Origin: Spirochaetia bacterium
Lineage (GTDB): Bacteria; Spirochaetota; Leptospiria; Turneriellales; JAOUOS01
Direction: 5' to 3'
Assembly (NCBI GenBank): GCA_029880285.1
Contig: JAOUOS010000001.1
Span: 1-64,000, forward strand
Length of the DNA stretch: 64,000 bases
Positions within the stretch are counted from its first letter, which is position 1. Each line of letters starts with the position of its first letter. Of the stretch, positions 19,462 to 29,328 are shown in pieces. Below the pieces are notes generated by a model. That model ran no database searches, had not been told where the DNA came from, and saw nothing but the letters and a program-made list of their open reading frames with translations. Both the position numbers and the translations under genes were made by a program.

Positions 19462-21066
19462 ATGAGAAAAGATGTATTAAAAATAGAAGATCAAGCAAAT
19501 CAAAACGCAGAGAATACATTAGATGAACTTGTAAGAGCAAGTTCATTATTATCCAGAGAAATTAATTTTAAACAAATTATTACGGTATTAGTTGATCAAT
19601 CTTTAGATATTACCCATTCAGATTTAGCATGTTTATATTTATTTACAGAAACCAGTGGAAAAAAATCGAAACTAAAACCTGTCTATAAAAGGGGTAGCTA
19701 TACAATAACTAATGATATAAATGAAGATAGTGATTTTTTAGAATTTATTGAAGAATGTAATGAAGCCATTGCCATAACAGAAAGAAAAAAAAGTCCATTT
19801 GCTAAAATTTTATTACATGAAAAAATGCAAAGCGGCATAGCTTTACCGGTTAATACAAGAAATGAAAGACTTGGTATTTTATTTATTAATTCAAATAAAG
19901 CTTTATTTTACAATAGAGAAAAATTTCATTTTTTAGATTCTTTTGTAGAAGTTGCGGGCAACTTATTTCATAATTCTACAATGGTAGAAGAATTAAGAAA
20001 TCATTTAAGTAAAATTGAAAAATTAGAGAGATACCAGGAAAATATTTTTACTTCAATGAACAACCTTTTGATAACAACAGATTCAAAAGGTTGTATAAGC
20101 TATTATAATCAAACAGCCAAAAAAGAAATGGGATTTGATGAATTAATACTTGGTCAGAATTTACAGAATATATTTAAAAGTAAACTTGATAAAAAAATTA
20201 TAACTGCAATAGAAGATGCAAATAAATCTGGCAGGGAACTATTAGGTTTAGAAGGTATTCTAAAAAAAGAAAAAAAGGAAATAGATTTTTCATTGAATAT
20301 TTCTCCTCTTAAAAGTAAAAGAGGCAAAAATGATGGCATAGTATTGCTTTTTACAGATCAAAGCAAAGAAAGAGAGTTAAAAAAACAGATAAAAATAGTT
20401 TCTGAAGAAAGACGCGCAATTAAAGATATGTTTTCGCGATATTTGTCTAATGAAGTTGTTACGGCATTAATGGAATCTCCTGAGCTTGTTAAGCTAGGGG
20501 GCGCAAAAAAGACAGCTACTATATTTTTTGCTGATATTAGGGGATACACTTCATTTTCAGAAACAAAATCACCGGAACATATTATAGAAATATTAAATGA
20601 ATATTTTAGTGAAGCCGTAGAAATAATCATAAAAAATAAAGGTTTTATAGATAAATTCATAGGAGATTGTATCATGGCAGCATGGGGCGTTCCCATGGTT
20701 TCAGAAAAAGAAGATGCCATAAGCGCGGTAACCAGTGCGGTAGAAATACAAAATTTATTGAAATCCCGAAATAGACATTTTTTTAAAGGTGACGCTTCTC
20801 ACTTAAAAGTTGGTATTGGAATGCATACGGGACCTCTGGTTGCCGGTAATCTTGGCAGTCAAAGAAGAATGGATTACTCGGTAATAGGTGACACCGTAAA
20901 TATCGCGGCTAGACTAGAAGGCGTTTCAAAGGCGGGAGAAATTATAATTACTGAAGATACAAGAAAGTTTTTAGATAACATCTTTAAGCTTGAGAAAAGA
21001 GAAGCAGTAAAAGTAAAAGGGAAAGAAAAACCGCTTCAAATATATAATGTATTGGGGAAAAGGTAA
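19462..21066 (+). CDS. GAF-PAS class III adenylate/guanylate cyclase
   Basis: A 534-residue soluble sensor cyclase. A GAF domain (about residues 15-175) and a PAS domain (about 190-310, 'IFTSMNNLLITTDSKGCISYYNQTAKKEMGF') precede a catalytic domain (about 335-530). Metal-binding aspartates are in 'FFADIRGYTSF' and 'IGDCIMAAWG', and the transition-state Asn and Arg are in 'GDTVNIAARLEG'. It should make cAMP; guanylate activity is not excluded. It lacks a membrane anchor. The following HEAT-repeat gene starts 22 bases later, so the two form an operon. Confidence 0.92.
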   Translation: MRKDVLKIEDQANQNAENTLDELVRASSLLSREINFKQIITVLVDQSLDITHSDLACLYLFTETSGKKSKLKPVYKRGSYTITNDINEDSDFLEFIEECNEAIAITERKKSPFAKILLHEKMQSGIALPVNTRNERLGILFINSNKALFYNREKFHFLDSFVEVAGNLFHNSTMVEELRNHLSKIEKLERYQENIFTSMNNLLITTDSKGCISYYNQTAKKEMGFDELILGQNLQNIFKSKLDKKIITAIEDANKSGRELLGLEGILKKEKKEIDFSLNISPLKSKRGKNDGIVLLFTDQSKERELKKQIKIVSEERRAIKDMFSRYLSNEVVTALMESPELVKLGGAKKTATIFFADIRGYTSFSETKSPEHIIEILNEYFSEAVEIIIKNKGFIDKFIGDCIMAAWGVPMVSEKEDAISAVTSAVEIQNLLKSRNRHFFKGDASHLKVGIGMHTGPLVAGNLGSQRRMDYSVIGDTVNIAARLEGVSKAGEIIITEDTRKFLDNIFKLEKREAVKVKGKEKPLQIYNVLGKR

Positions 21067-21088
21067 GTTTTATAAAAGGGGGAATAAG

Positions 21089-23671
21089 ATGAATTCAATA
21101 AAAAGTATTATGGGTGAAAGCGCAAATTCAATAGAATTTTTAATAATAATTGGGATATTGGCAGTATTGGGATATTTTTTGAAATTAATAATATCTATGT
21201 GGTTAATAAAAAGAAAAATTAAAAAAATAATGCAAATGCCTGTTAATAAAAGAAATGCTCTACTTAAAAAAGAATTCTCAGATAAAAAACTTCTTAAATA
21301 TTCAAAAGTAATTGAAAATATCGGCGAAAAGTATGGTAAAGAAATATTCGCTATAACGGGTATTGATGAAATGTGGATTAAGCGTTTTTTACAAAAACTT
21401 AGAGAAGGCGATTTTCAAAGAGTTTTAAGCCTGCCAAATGATAAAGGGCTTTTTACCTGCTTTTTAGCGTCTCTTAAAAATGAAAATCTTGCAAAAAAGT
21501 TTTTGGGAAAGTTTAGTGAAGAAAAAGAAGATTTCATACCTCTACGAAGAATTGCATTATCGGGCAGAGGAGAAAATTTTGACGGTAAAAGCTCATTTTT
21601 AATGTTCCAGAATAAATTAAATGAAATACGAGAATTAACGGGAGACCCCGAATGGCCGCCGAGATATTTTGCGGTAAAAACGATAATACATGATGATGAG
21701 AAAAAATCAGAGAGAGCCCTTTGGTCAATGTTTGATGATCCATACCCTTTAATAAGAAAAACCGTTGTTCATGAATTTGTAAATCCTGATCGAGAAAAAT
21801 TATACCATAAATTATTAAACACTCTATTAAAGGATCCTGTATATGAAGTTCGAAAAGCCGCAAAAGATAGAATTGATAAAGATTTTTATGATTTTTTTGA
21901 TTTGAGTTTTCAAAAATTACAGCCCGAAGAAGCAATGCATGTTATTGATCTGCTTAATTATTCAGCAAAAGAATATGAAGCTTCTGTTTTTGAGTTTATA
22001 ACTAATAATAATTTAGAATTACGATTTGCGTCTGCTGTATATCTTTCTAACTGCGGTACGTTAAACAGACTGTTTCAAGAAGTAGATTTTGCTGATAAAG
22101 AAGGTTTTGAGAGAAATTTTAATATACTTAAAAAAGCGTGCGAGGTAAATGTTACAAATTTTCTTTCAGGCATCTATGCATCAGAAAATCCGGCATCGCT
22201 TTTTATTTGTTCACGTATATTAAAAGACTCGGGACAAAGAGAATTAATATCAACTGCAGCAGAAAAAATATTCAGTTTATATAAAACAGATAAAAAATAT
22301 TTAGATATTTATATAGATATTCTTGATACAATTTTTATACGTGGAGGAGAAGACGCATTAAATTTATTAAAAAAAGAAATAGAACAATACAAACATAATG
22401 AAAAGATATTAAAAATTCTTCTTGAAAATATACCTGAAAGAGGAGATTATATATTTGTAAATACGCTTTTAGGATTTTTAAAAGATGATGATTTTGCTGG
22501 AAAAGATATTTTACGCGAAGCGATTAAAAAAATGCCAGTATCGTTAATTGTTCCTGAACTTCTTAATATCGTAAAATCGGGCAGGGATGTCTATTCACAT
22601 AAAACTCGAATTGAAGCGATAAAATGTTTAGGTAATATTAAACTTGATTACTGTCTTCAATATCTTATTGAAAATATTCCCATATTACCCATTGATGAAG
22701 CCAGAAATTTTACAAAAGTTCTGGCAGAATTCGCGGGCAAAGATTTTGATAAAAAAATTGAAACATACTTAAACCATAATGATTCGCAGATAAGAGCCGC
22801 ACTAATTGCAAGTCTGCCTGCCGCCAATAAAAAACAATTTTTACCGTTAATAAGAAAAGCTCTAAAAGACTCAGATCCTGATGTTAGAATCGCGAGTCTT
22901 TGGGCCTTAATTGATTTTGATGATATGAAATCTGTAAATCAGGCTTTTGATATGTTAAGAGATCCGGTTGAAAAAGTTCGAACGCAGGCTTCAAAGGCTT
23001 TAGGGATGCATGGTTCAAAAGCCATAATTAAAAAAATTAAAGAAGTAATAGATGATGAGACAGAAGTTGAAACAATTAAGCTAGAAGCCATCAAAGGTTT
23101 GGGATTTTCAAAAGAAATTGAATCTATTGTTATTTTAACAAAAGAAATAATAGACAATGAAAACTTAAAAGAAGAAATTATTAAAGCTCTTAGTAAAAAA
23201 ATAAGTAAGAAAGAAATTACGGAATTAGTTAAATTATTTAAAGATGGTGAACCGGTTACAAGAGACGCCATTGCAGAAGTATTTAAAAATATGAGTGAAG
23301 CGTCTGAAGAAACAATTTCTGAAGTATTAAAAGAAGATATAAAATCTTTAAAGCCATATTTAGCAGATATTCTTGATAGCACAGGATACATAGAAGAAAA
23401 GATACGTCTATTAAAACATAGAGACCCCCTAAAAAGAGAAAATGCCGCTAATTTCTTATCACAAGTGGGTACTTTATCTGCATTTAGGGGCTTGGTAATG
23501 GTTTCAAAAGATCCAGACGAAATGGTTCGTGCCCAAGTCACTAAAGCTCTTGAAAAATTAAATACAAAAGAAGGAAATAAAATTTTACAAGAGCTTAAAA
23601 AAGATCCTAGTAAAAAAATTAGAAAATATACAGAATGGGCCCTAGAAAGAATAAAAGTAAAATCAATTTAA
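21089..23671 (+). CDS. Membrane-anchored HEAT-repeat protein
   Basis: The ATG at 21089 has a strong ribosome binding site (AAAGGGGG, 8 bases upstream) and is preferred over one at 21047 inside the cyclase gene. One membrane segment (residues about 16-38) is followed by about 800 residues of paired helices with HEAT-type repeats. Examples are 'DPYPLIRKTVVHEF', 'DPVYEVRKAAKDRI', 'DSDPDVRIASLWALIDF', 'DPVEKVRTQASKALG' and 'DPDEMVRAQVTKALEKL'. Such proteins are scaffolds; partners are unknown. Coupling to the adenylate cyclase suggests a shared signalling role. Confidence 0.85.
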   Translation: MNSIKSIMGESANSIEFLIIIGILAVLGYFLKLIISMWLIKRKIKKIMQMPVNKRNALLKKEFSDKKLLKYSKVIENIGEKYGKEIFAITGIDEMWIKRFLQKLREGDFQRVLSLPNDKGLFTCFLASLKNENLAKKFLGKFSEEKEDFIPLRRIALSGRGENFDGKSSFLMFQNKLNEIRELTGDPEWPPRYFAVKTIIHDDEKKSERALWSMFDDPYPLIRKTVVHEFVNPDREKLYHKLLNTLLKDPVYEVRKAAKDRIDKDFYDFFDLSFQKLQPEEAMHVIDLLNYSAKEYEASVFEFITNNNLELRFASAVYLSNCGTLNRLFQEVDFADKEGFERNFNILKKACEVNVTNFLSGIYASENPASLFICSRILKDSGQRELISTAAEKIFSLYKTDKKYLDIYIDILDTIFIRGGEDALNLLKKEIEQYKHNEKILKILLENIPERGDYIFVNTLLGFLKDDDFAGKDILREAIKKMPVSLIVPELLNIVKSGRDVYSHKTRIEAIKCLGNIKLDYCLQYLIENIPILPIDEARNFTKVLAEFAGKDFDKKIETYLNHNDSQIRAALIASLPAANKKQFLPLIRKALKDSDPDVRIASLWALIDFDDMKSVNQAFDMLRDPVEKVRTQASKALGMHGSKAIIKKIKEVIDDETEVETIKLEAIKGLGFSKEIESIVILTKEIIDNENLKEEIIKALSKKISKKEITELVKLFKDGEPVTRDAIAEVFKNMSEASEETISEVLKEDIKSLKPYLADILDSTGYIEEKIRLLKHRDPLKRENAANFLSQVGTLSAFRGLVMVSKDPDEMVRAQVTKALEKLNTKEGNKILQELKKDPSKKIRKYTEWALERIKVKSI

Positions 23672-23696
23672 TGATGAAAAAGTAAATGGCAAGAGT

Positions 23697-25154
23697 TTAT
23701 TCTTTATTCCTGTAAGCGTTTATAAAATAGGCAGAAGAAATAACGATACATAAAATTGCAAAAAAATTGCCAATTTGACTATAGATTGTATTTATATTAT
23801 TAACTGAAACTTCAGCGACTGCAATACCTATTTCATCATCATAATAATTTATAAAATTTTTAATTCTTCCGTATTGATCAAATATTGCAGACATCGATCC
23901 TCTCGCGGCTCTAAGGGTAGAGTATCCATTTTCAATACTTCTTAATCGTGCAAGTTTTGTATGAAAAGGATCAATACCTGCCCAATCACTTGAAGGAGAG
24001 GCAATTATAGCAGAATTTGTTTTACCAAAAAAATGAGAGATATCAATATTATCAAAATCATAGCTTATAGCGGCAGAAGCCATACCAAAATCAAACGTGT
24101 GAGTTTTAAAATCAGTCTTCTCAAATAATACAGGTTCTTCTAGATGTAGATACTGCTTATGATAAACCCAGTGCGATTTTCCTTCGGCCGTTATCCATTG
24201 TAGTTTATTATTATACTTTATGGTTTTATCAGGGTATAATAAAATATATGCCGCAACAATATGTATATTTTTTTCACGCGCTAAATTACAAAGAGTTTCA
24301 ATAAATTCATTTTCTTTTTTTAAATTGATAATTGCGGCGCCTTCTGGCCAAACAGCAATTTTTGCACCCATATCGGCTGCTTTTGAAGTTTTTTCAAGAA
24401 GATCATTTGTATTTTGAGCTGTATTATTTTCATTTATGAAAAAATCAAAAGTATTATACTTGTTTACAATAACAGAACTTTTAATGGTTTTTTCATTATT
24501 GTTTATATTAAGACGAATCGTTCCAAATACAAAAATCATAAAGAAAGTAATTAAAATAAAGGCTGTGTGTATTTTGATTGTTTTGTGATGATTTGAATTT
24601 TTAGTATCAGCATAATAATAAATTATAGATTCTACAGCTGCGTTAACCCAACCAATCATAAAACTTATCCCAAAGGCTCCCGTGATTGAAGAAATTTGTA
24701 GTAGTGTTAAATTTTCAAGTTGAGTATTCGAAAGCATCCCCCAAATACCTAAAGTAGTAACTTTTGCCAAAATAAATTCAGCTGAAACTAACAAAGCAGG
24801 AATGATTATAATTCCCGAAGATTCATTTAATTTATTTTTAATATAATTACTAATAACAAAAATTAAAAAATAAGCAATAGACAAATGCAGTCCCAGAGTA
24901 AGAGCGATATAGAAATATTTAAAATCAGAAGCAATTTTTGAGATGGAAAAGATAAAAGAAAATAATAGTATCCAAAATAATTTCTTTTTACTAAAACCTA
25001 AACGCAAATACCTAATATAGGGTATCAATACAAAGTAAGCTAAATATGAAATATTCCACCTTAAATTTGTAAAAAATAGCAACAGAAAGCCTATTAATAA
25101 GAGGAAGTTTTCTGAGTTAATGATTCTTTTTTGATTATTAAAAAACATTTTCAA
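23697..25154 (-). CDS. Apolipoprotein N-acyltransferase-like protein with Cys-to-Ser active site
   Basis: A 485-residue protein with five to seven N-terminal membrane helices and a C-terminal nitrilase-fold domain (residues about 225-455), the Lnt architecture. The Glu ('VWPEGAA') and Lys ('VYHKQYLHL') of the triad are present. The catalytic Cys of Lnt (motif ICYE) is replaced by Ser in 'AAISYDFDN' (codon AGC near 24064), and the 'PFGE' loop is lost. Either the enzyme uses Ser, or it is an inactive or repurposed paralogue. 'LARLRSIENGYSTLRAARGS' confirms the family. Confidence 0.8.
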   Translation of the reverse strand: MKMFFNNQKRIINSENFLLLIGFLLLFFTNLRWNISYLAYFVLIPYIRYLRLGFSKKKLFWILLFSFIFSISKIASDFKYFYIALTLGLHLSIAYFLIFVISNYIKNKLNESSGIIIIPALLVSAEFILAKVTTLGIWGMLSNTQLENLTLLQISSITGAFGISFMIGWVNAAVESIIYYYADTKNSNHHKTIKIHTAFILITFFMIFVFGTIRLNINNNEKTIKSSVIVNKYNTFDFFINENNTAQNTNDLLEKTSKAADMGAKIAVWPEGAAIINLKKENEFIETLCNLAREKNIHIVAAYILLYPDKTIKYNNKLQWITAEGKSHWVYHKQYLHLEEPVLFEKTDFKTHTFDFGMASAAISYDFDNIDISHFFGKTNSAIIASPSSDWAGIDPFHTKLARLRSIENGYSTLRAARGSMSAIFDQYGRIKNFINYYDDEIGIAVAEVSVNNINTIYSQIGNFFAILCIVISSAYFINAYRNKE

Positions 25155-25301
25155 CGATTAAAAATATAATTACTATTATTATTTATAATATAATCTAAAA
25201 TAAAAACCGAGAGCATATGTAAATTCAATATTTTATTTATGATAGAATTAGATAAATAATATTATTGATCTTCTAAAAAGGTTATTATATATGACATATA
25301 A

Positions 25302-26885
25302 ATGACAGAAAGAAATGATAATAAGTCTCTTTTTGAGATTCATACAAGCAAGAAAATAAGCAGTCATTTAATTATATATTTTATAGGCCCTTTAACAACT
25401 TTAATATTTATTCTTCTTTCTTATTTTATGTATGATGATTATAATAGAAATAACGAAGAAATAAACAAACAATTACAAAAAAATATAGAAACAACTGAAG
25501 GCATAGTAAAAGAAGTAATATCAGATCACTCATCTACCCTTGGTGTTGCCATTGAATCAATAAAACAGCAAAAAGAAATTATATCAGATTTTAATAGTAA
25601 AAATCGAGAAAACTTGATTAAAAAAACGTTTCCTTTTTTTTGCAAGTTAAAAGATAATTTCGAGATTACCCACTGGTATTTTATATCAAATGATAGAGTA
25701 TGCTTTTTAAGAGTTCACCAGCCCGAAAGATACGGTGATAAAATAGAGAGATATACAACCTTAGAGGCAGAGAAAACGAAGAACACTTCTTTTGGAATAG
25801 AGTTAGGTCCGCTGGGTACATTTACTTTAAGATATGTAAATCCATTAATAAATAATAAAAATCAAATTGATGGTTTCATAGAAATGGGATTAGAAATAGA
25901 CCATATGATTGATGTATTAAAAAAACAAACCGGTATGGAGATATATTTTTTTATAAGTAAACAATATCTAAAACAGGAAGACTGGGAGCAGGGTAGAAAA
26001 ATGCTGAATAGAACAGCGGAATGGGATCTAATAAAAGATTTTGCTTTAACCGCTAAAACATCAGAAACAAAAGACTTTAAAGTACTTGATTTCATTTCTA
26101 GGAATATTAATAATTCAGCAAAAATTGAAATTAAAACACTTGCTTATGATGATTATACGAAAAAACTTATTTTACAGCCTTTTTATGATATTTCGGGAAA
26201 AAATGTAGGTAAATTAATATCGGTTTTAGATGTTACTGAAAATATTCAAAGTATAAAAAAACATTTATATACTGAATTAATTATGAGTGCTTTCTTAATG
26301 ATTATTTTAATTTCTTCAGTTTATTATTTATTTAAAAAACTAGAAAAAAAACTTGAATTATCAGAAATTGAATTAAAGCAACTAGCGACGCACGACAGCT
26401 TAACAGGTATTTATAACAACAGAGCATTTCATGCTTTTCTAAATGATGAAATTAAAAGAACTGAAAGAACAAAAAAACCAATTTCACTTTGTATGATGGA
26501 TTTAGACAATTTTAAATTAATTAATGATACATATGGTCATCAGGCGGGCGATACAATATTAAAACAATTTGCTCAGCTAATTGAGGCCGAAATAAGAGGG
26601 ATAGATAAGCTTTGTCGCTATGGAGGTGAAGAATTTGCCTTGATTCTTCCTGAAATATATATTGATAATGCAAGGCTTGTTGCTGAAAGAATAATAGATG
26701 CCGTAGGGAAGATGAAATTTTTAATACAAAATAATACAGAAATAAATGTAACTGTTAGCATAGGAATTGCTGTTTTTCCGGATATAGCAAAATCTGAAGA
26801 TGACCTTCTTGCAATGGCAGATAAGGCTTTATATCAGGCAAAAGCGGCCGGAAAAAATCGATTAAAAGTTTTCAGTAAAAAATAG
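25302..26885 (+). CDS. Membrane diguanylate cyclase with periplasmic sensor (GGDEF)
   Basis: Makes cyclic di-GMP. Two membrane helices (residues about 23-44 and 325-345) bracket a periplasmic sensor domain of about 280 residues that looks like a double-Cache fold ('FFCKLKDNFEITHWYFISNDRVCFLRVHQP' in pieces). A GGDEF domain (about 365-527) carries the active site GGEEF in 'RYGGEEFALILPE'. It also carries an intact inhibitory I-site RGID exactly five residues before it, so product inhibition is expected. A PilZ receptor is encoded at 30564. Confidence 0.93.
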   Translation: MTERNDNKSLFEIHTSKKISSHLIIYFIGPLTTLIFILLSYFMYDDYNRNNEEINKQLQKNIETTEGIVKEVISDHSSTLGVAIESIKQQKEIISDFNSKNRENLIKKTFPFFCKLKDNFEITHWYFISNDRVCFLRVHQPERYGDKIERYTTLEAEKTKNTSFGIELGPLGTFTLRYVNPLINNKNQIDGFIEMGLEIDHMIDVLKKQTGMEIYFFISKQYLKQEDWEQGRKMLNRTAEWDLIKDFALTAKTSETKDFKVLDFISRNINNSAKIEIKTLAYDDYTKKLILQPFYDISGKNVGKLISVLDVTENIQSIKKHLYTELIMSAFLMIILISSVYYLFKKLEKKLELSEIELKQLATHDSLTGIYNNRAFHAFLNDEIKRTERTKKPISLCMMDLDNFKLINDTYGHQAGDTILKQFAQLIEAEIRGIDKLCRYGGEEFALILPEIYIDNARLVAERIIDAVGKMKFLIQNNTEINVTVSIGIAVFPDIAKSEDDLLAMADKALYQAKAAGKNRLKVFSKK

Positions 26886-26990
26886 ACAATTTGTAAAATT
26901 ATTATTTAATAGTGTCGTAAAATTATTAATTCTGTCGTATATAAAACCTATATTATCAAAGAAAGCATATTCTATTTTGTAAAAAAATTA

Positions 26991-27019
26991 TTGCAAGTAT
27001 ATCCTTTTTTTAATAATAT
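26991..27019 (+). promoter_or_regulatory. Possible sigma-70 promoter for the 27083 operon
   Basis: TTGCAA (26991-26996), 17 bases, then TAATAT (27014-27019) lie about 64 bases before the ATG at 27083, in a 197-base gap after the diguanylate cyclase. Each box matches consensus at four of six positions, so this is only a weak candidate. Confidence 0.3.
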
Positions 27020-27082
27020 GTTGTTAAAATTAGAAAATTAAAAAAAAAGTATGAATAAACAATAATAAAAAAGGAGAATAAT

Positions 27083-27868
27083 ATGTTTAATAAACAAAAA
27101 AGTATTAAATTAGCGGCTTATTTGATGTTTCTATTGTTTCCAGTAATGGTAATTGGGCAGCAGGCAGCTCCAAAAACAGAATCTAAAAAAACTCAAGCTA
27201 AAGCGGCACCCCAAAAAGAATCAAAGCAGGAAAAAACAGAAGTGAGGCCTGAAGAAAAAAAGGCTGGAACATATTTAGATAAAATTCACGCGAGAAGAAA
27301 TGTTCTACGTTTGAAAAAAGAAAATTTTGAAAATATTAAAAGAGTGAAGGCTATGGTAGCAAATTTTGGAGATAGTTCTGACCAAAGTAAATTTGATAAA
27401 ATTCAGAGCGAATACATACAAGGTATGAAATATTTATATGAAAGAAAATCTATTGAAGCAAATAATGTTTTGAAAAAAAATGAAGAAGAATTAATTGGTT
27501 TAATGGAGAGCCTAAGCGCTAAATATAAAGAAAAAGCTACGCAAATATTAGCAAGATGTGCCAGTGAATTGGTTGAAGCAGAATTAGGAGAAATGGATAG
27601 AAAAGCAGACGAAGTCAGCAAGAATATGGGTAGAATTATAGATACGAGTAAAGGACAACTTCTCATAGCTTATGACCAGTTTGATCTGGGTAATAATTTT
27701 GAGACTGATAAAAGATTTGAACACGCGTTAATTCATTTTAGAATTGCCAAAGAACATGGCATTCATATTTTAATTCGGTTAAAGTTAACAGAAAATGAAA
27801 AAGAAAGTGTAAGAAATGAATTTAAGGTTGATCTTAGCGATTCAAATAATCAGTCTTTTGGTGGTTAA
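27083..27868 (+). CDS. Periplasmic coiled-coil protein of unknown function
   Basis: A good ribosome binding site (AAGGAGAAT) supports the start. The 261 residues begin with a signal peptide ending near 'VIGQQAA', then a Lys/Glu/Pro-rich low-complexity linker (residues about 30-65). An alpha-helical, probably coiled-coil body of about 190 residues follows. No enzyme motif is recognised. It lies 17 bases before an amidase gene and may be its periplasmic partner, by analogy with coiled-coil amidase activators; this is inference only. Confidence 0.65.
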   Translation: MFNKQKSIKLAAYLMFLLFPVMVIGQQAAPKTESKKTQAKAAPQKESKQEKTEVRPEEKKAGTYLDKIHARRNVLRLKKENFENIKRVKAMVANFGDSSDQSKFDKIQSEYIQGMKYLYERKSIEANNVLKKNEEELIGLMESLSAKYKEKATQILARCASELVEAELGEMDRKADEVSKNMGRIIDTSKGQLLIAYDQFDLGNNFETDKRFEHALIHFRIAKEHGIHILIRLKLTENEKESVRNEFKVDLSDSNNQSFGG

Positions 27869-27885
27869 AAAGTATACATATTTAA

Positions 27886-29328
27886 ATGCATGATGTAAAC
27901 CAACATCAAAAATATAAAAAATGTCAAAATATAAATAAAGGCCGGTTTTTCTACTGGCCTTTATTATTTATTATAGTTGCTTTTTCTATTTATAGCACCT
28001 ATGAACCTGAACATTATGTTGTAGTTTTAGATCCGGGGCATGGCGGCAGAGATATTTTGCCGAAAAATATATATGGCGATAAATATGATCCCATTATTGG
28101 AGAATATAGAGATCATTTTAGACCGGGAGCACAAAATAAAGGAATAACTGAAAGTGAAGAAGTTTATAAAATAGCAGAGAAAACAGCAAAAATTCTTGAA
28201 TTAACTTATACCAATGAAGGGAAAAAAAAGTTTGAAATTTTATTAAAAAAATACGCTCCCGATTTAAAGAAAATTAACTGGGAGGCGCATAAACCTATAA
28301 AAGTTCATTTGTCTCGAGTAAATAATCATACCGAAGAATATATCAGCAAAAGGGTTGATGTTAATGCGCCGTACAGGTTATATGACTATCCAGATATTTA
28401 TACAGGTGAAATGAAAAAAGGAACAATAAGCCGTATAAACTCGCTTTCTCCTAATCTCGTGGTTTCGCTTCATTTTACTTCGGGAAGAAAAGAAAAGTAT
28501 GGAGCCTTAGCTTCTGTCATAACCCCGAACTTTGATGTATATAAACAGGCAATTACTTATGTTAAAACCAAAAATATTTCTAAAAAACAAAAAATAAGAA
28601 GAAAGTTTTTTGCTTCAAAATATTTAAATTGGATGGTGACCAATTCGTCAAGAACTCATTTTCAATGGTTTTTATGTGACGCGTGGATTTATTTTACGGG
28701 GTATTGGTCCAAAAAAGACGGATTATCCCCTGATACAAAAAAATTTAGAGGATATCGGCATAATATGATTTCATGGCAATATGCAGATAAAGGGAATTGG
28801 GTAGATATCGCGAAAAATCATCCGGATAATTCATCATATTCTATAAATTTAGAAAATTTTATACCAGAAGGTCCTTTTTGGGAAAGAGAAATGGATATTC
28901 CTGAAAAATGGCGAAGGGAAGACGGAAAAGAGGGTTATGGTGGAGATAACTTATATGCTTCTGAAGAATTATTAAGATATATTAAAAAAAGTTTTATTCT
29001 AAATAAAGTATCCTCAAAAAAAACAGCTCCTAGAATTCTAAATCCATACATTTCTACTTGGTCGGTACCAACATATTTAAACGCGATTTCTGCTTATTTA
29101 GAGCTCGGATTTCTTGATAATCCATATGATAGAAAGAGAATTTTAAATAACAAAGATGAATATGCAGAAGGTTTAGCAGTAGGAATTTTTTCATTATTTT
29201 ATTCTTTAGATATTAAAAAAATTGAATCTGAAAAAGATGAACCGAAGGGTGAGCCAATAGATTTTTTTCGATATGAAAATTATAAAGGAAAAAATTATTT
29301 TAAAACCGTTCAATCTGGTTTAAATTAA
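27886..29328 (+). CDS. N-acetylmuramoyl-L-alanine amidase (Amidase_3)
   Basis: Zinc amidase that cleaves peptide stems from peptidoglycan glycan strands. The 480-residue protein has one N-terminal membrane anchor (about residues 23-40). Zinc ligands are visible in 'VLDPGHGGRD' (His), 'ITESEEVYKIAEK' (Glu) and 'VSLHFTSG' (His), and the catalytic Glu in 'AYLELGFLDNPYDR'. The catalytic domain is interrupted by large insertions, making it over twice the size of the usual 180-residue domain. It shares the TTAA at 29325-29328 with the convergent ABC gene. Confidence 0.88.
   Translation: MHDVNQHQKYKKCQNINKGRFFYWPLLFIIVAFSIYSTYEPEHYVVVLDPGHGGRDILPKNIYGDKYDPIIGEYRDHFRPGAQNKGITESEEVYKIAEKTAKILELTYTNEGKKKFEILLKKYAPDLKKINWEAHKPIKVHLSRVNNHTEEYISKRVDVNAPYRLYDYPDIYTGEMKKGTISRINSLSPNLVVSLHFTSGRKEKYGALASVITPNFDVYKQAITYVKTKNISKKQKIRRKFFASKYLNWMVTNSSRTHFQWFLCDAWIYFTGYWSKKDGLSPDTKKFRGYRHNMISWQYADKGNWVDIAKNHPDNSSYSINLENFIPEGPFWEREMDIPEKWRREDGKEGYGGDNLYASEELLRYIKKSFILNKVSSKKTAPRILNPYISTWSVPTYLNAISAYLELGFLDNPYDRKRILNNKDEYAEGLAVGIFSLFYSLDIKKIESEKDEPKGEPIDFFRYENYKGKNYFKTVQSGLN

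Noticed and set aside
22939..23541. 200-codon minus-strand frame inside the HEAT-repeat gene
   Set aside because: Ser/Leu-rich antisense of a regular helical repeat; typical shadow.
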